Shown here piece after piece: positions 5,727-6,300 of a DNA stretch of 6,300 nucleotides. The stretch spans positions 1 through 6,300 of the forward strand of contig CANIDW010000096.1 of NCBI GenBank assembly GCA_947466165.1, written 5' to 3'. A model generated the notes under the pieces. It saw only the letters and a list, made by a program, of their open reading frames with translations. It searched no databases and was not told where the DNA came from. The position numbers and the translations under genes were made by a program. This stretch comes from Comamonadaceae bacterium. GTDB lineage: Bacteria; Pseudomonadota; Gammaproteobacteria; Burkholderiales; Burkholderiaceae_C. The number at the start of each line of letters is the position of its first letter. The first letter of the stretch is position 1.

Positions 5727-6300
5727 TGCGGGCGCCTCAGGGCGGCAGCGAACGCCCCACGCTCGCTGTTGTGGCGCTGATTTTTAACGCCCTGGTCTGG
5801 GGTGTTTCCTGGTGGCCGCTGCGCGAGGTGCAAGCCCATGGCCTGCATCCGCTGTGGTCAACGGTATTGATTTACCTGCTGGCAACACTTGGCGTGCTGG
5901 CCTACCGGCCGCGCGCCTGGCGCGGTCTGCTCGAACACCCCGGCCTGCTGCTTTTGCTGCTGGCCTCGGGGCTGACCAATGTCAGCTTTAACTGGGCTGT
6001 GACCGTTGGCGACGTGGTCCGGGTGGTCTTGCTTTTTTACCTGATGCCCGCCTGGTCGGTGCTGATTGCCTGGCTGCTGCTGAACGAAAAACCCAGCACC
6101 GGTTCGCTGCTGCGGCTGGCGCTGGCGCTGGCCGGCGTGGTGATCGTGCTGAAATCCCCCGCCTCCGCGTGGCCCGTGCCGGCCAGCTTGGCCGACTGGA
6201 TGGCGCTGATGGGTGGTCTGTTTTTTGCGCTCACCAATGTCCTGCTGCGCAAGCACGGGCAAACGCCGGGCGAGTCGCGCATGCTGGCGATGTTCGGCGG
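5726..6300 (+). CDS. EamA/DMT-family transporter, 3' end beyond window
   Basis: An open frame starts at the ATG at 5726 and remains open to the right edge: 191 complete codons with no stop. It begins MRAPQGGSERPTLAVVALIF and is strongly hydrophobic, with NALVWGVSWWPLRE (21-34) as the first-helix motif, HPLWSTVLIYLLA (41-53) in helix 2, SGLTNVSFNWAV (81-92), then VVLLFYLMPAWSVLIAWLLLNEKP (100-123) and ALALAGVVIV (132-141). The L-F-Y-L-M-P-A-W-S-V-L and L-L-L-N-E-K-P pattern, then a G-V-V-I-V helix, is the classic end of the first EamA repeat. A second repeat starts at about residue 157 with WMALMGGLFFALTNVLLRK. The family is clear; the substrate is not. The start overlaps the lplT stop by one base (TGATG), so the two are very probably one operon. 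A full-length family member would need about 100 more codons. Confidence 0.9.
   Translation, partial: MRAPQGGSERPTLAVVALIFNALVWGVSWWPLREVQAHGLHPLWSTVLIYLLATLGVLAYRPRAWRGLLEHPGLLLLLLASGLTNVSFNWAVTVGDVVRVVLLFYLMPAWSVLIAWLLLNEKPSTGSLLRLALALAGVVIVLKSPASAWPVPASLADWMALMGGLFFALTNVLLRKHGQTPGESRMLAMFG

Noticed and set aside
2102..6300. The two DMT transporters as a two-subunit or duplicated system
   Set aside because: They are distantly similar, lie in different transcription units, and each shows its own EamA repeats; two-subunit small DMT proteins are about 110 residues, unlike these.

Overview
The window looks like a chromosomal segment from a GC-rich betaproteobacterium. The order Burkholderiales, probably family Comamonadaceae (the Rhodoferax/Polaromonas/Acidovorax neighbourhood), fits best. 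This rests on the IlvE N-terminus, the RadA, Alr and LplT sequences, the high G/C at third codon positions and the gene company. No alignment was run, so the family placement is an inference. I see no phage, plasmid, IS transposase, CRISPR array, rRNA or tRNA.

Layout. Minus strand, left part: the first 35 codons of ilvE (branched-chain aminotransferase) run off the left edge. Upstream of it lie a small two-helix membrane protein of unknown function (184-615) and radA (642-2009). The last two are 26 bp apart and probably co-transcribed from radA. Plus strand: a complete EamA/DMT-family transporter (2102-3004) diverges from radA across 92 bp. A 170-bp gap (3005-3174) between the convergent transporter and alr genes holds a composite repeat: a hairpin element, three 18-bp tandem units and an inverted partner element. 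Minus strand: alr (alanine racemase, 3175-4269). A 176-bp divergent spacer follows. Plus strand: lplT (lysophospholipid transporter, 4446-5726), overlapped by one base by a second EamA/DMT transporter that starts at 5726 and runs off the right edge.

How the genes relate. RadA is DNA-repair and recombination housekeeping. Alr makes D-alanine for peptidoglycan. LplT returns lysophospholipids to the inner leaflet for re-acylation. IlvE makes branched-chain amino acids. The two DMT transporters are only distantly similar and their substrates cannot be read from sequence. Apart from the lplT-DMT pair (overlapping TGATG) and the radA-small-protein pair, I see no sign that these genes form one functional system. 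This is mainly an ordinary housekeeping region. The points of most interest are the composite repeat, the uncharacterised membrane protein beside radA, and the regulatory possibilities in the alr/lplT spacer. I found no convincing new multi-gene system.
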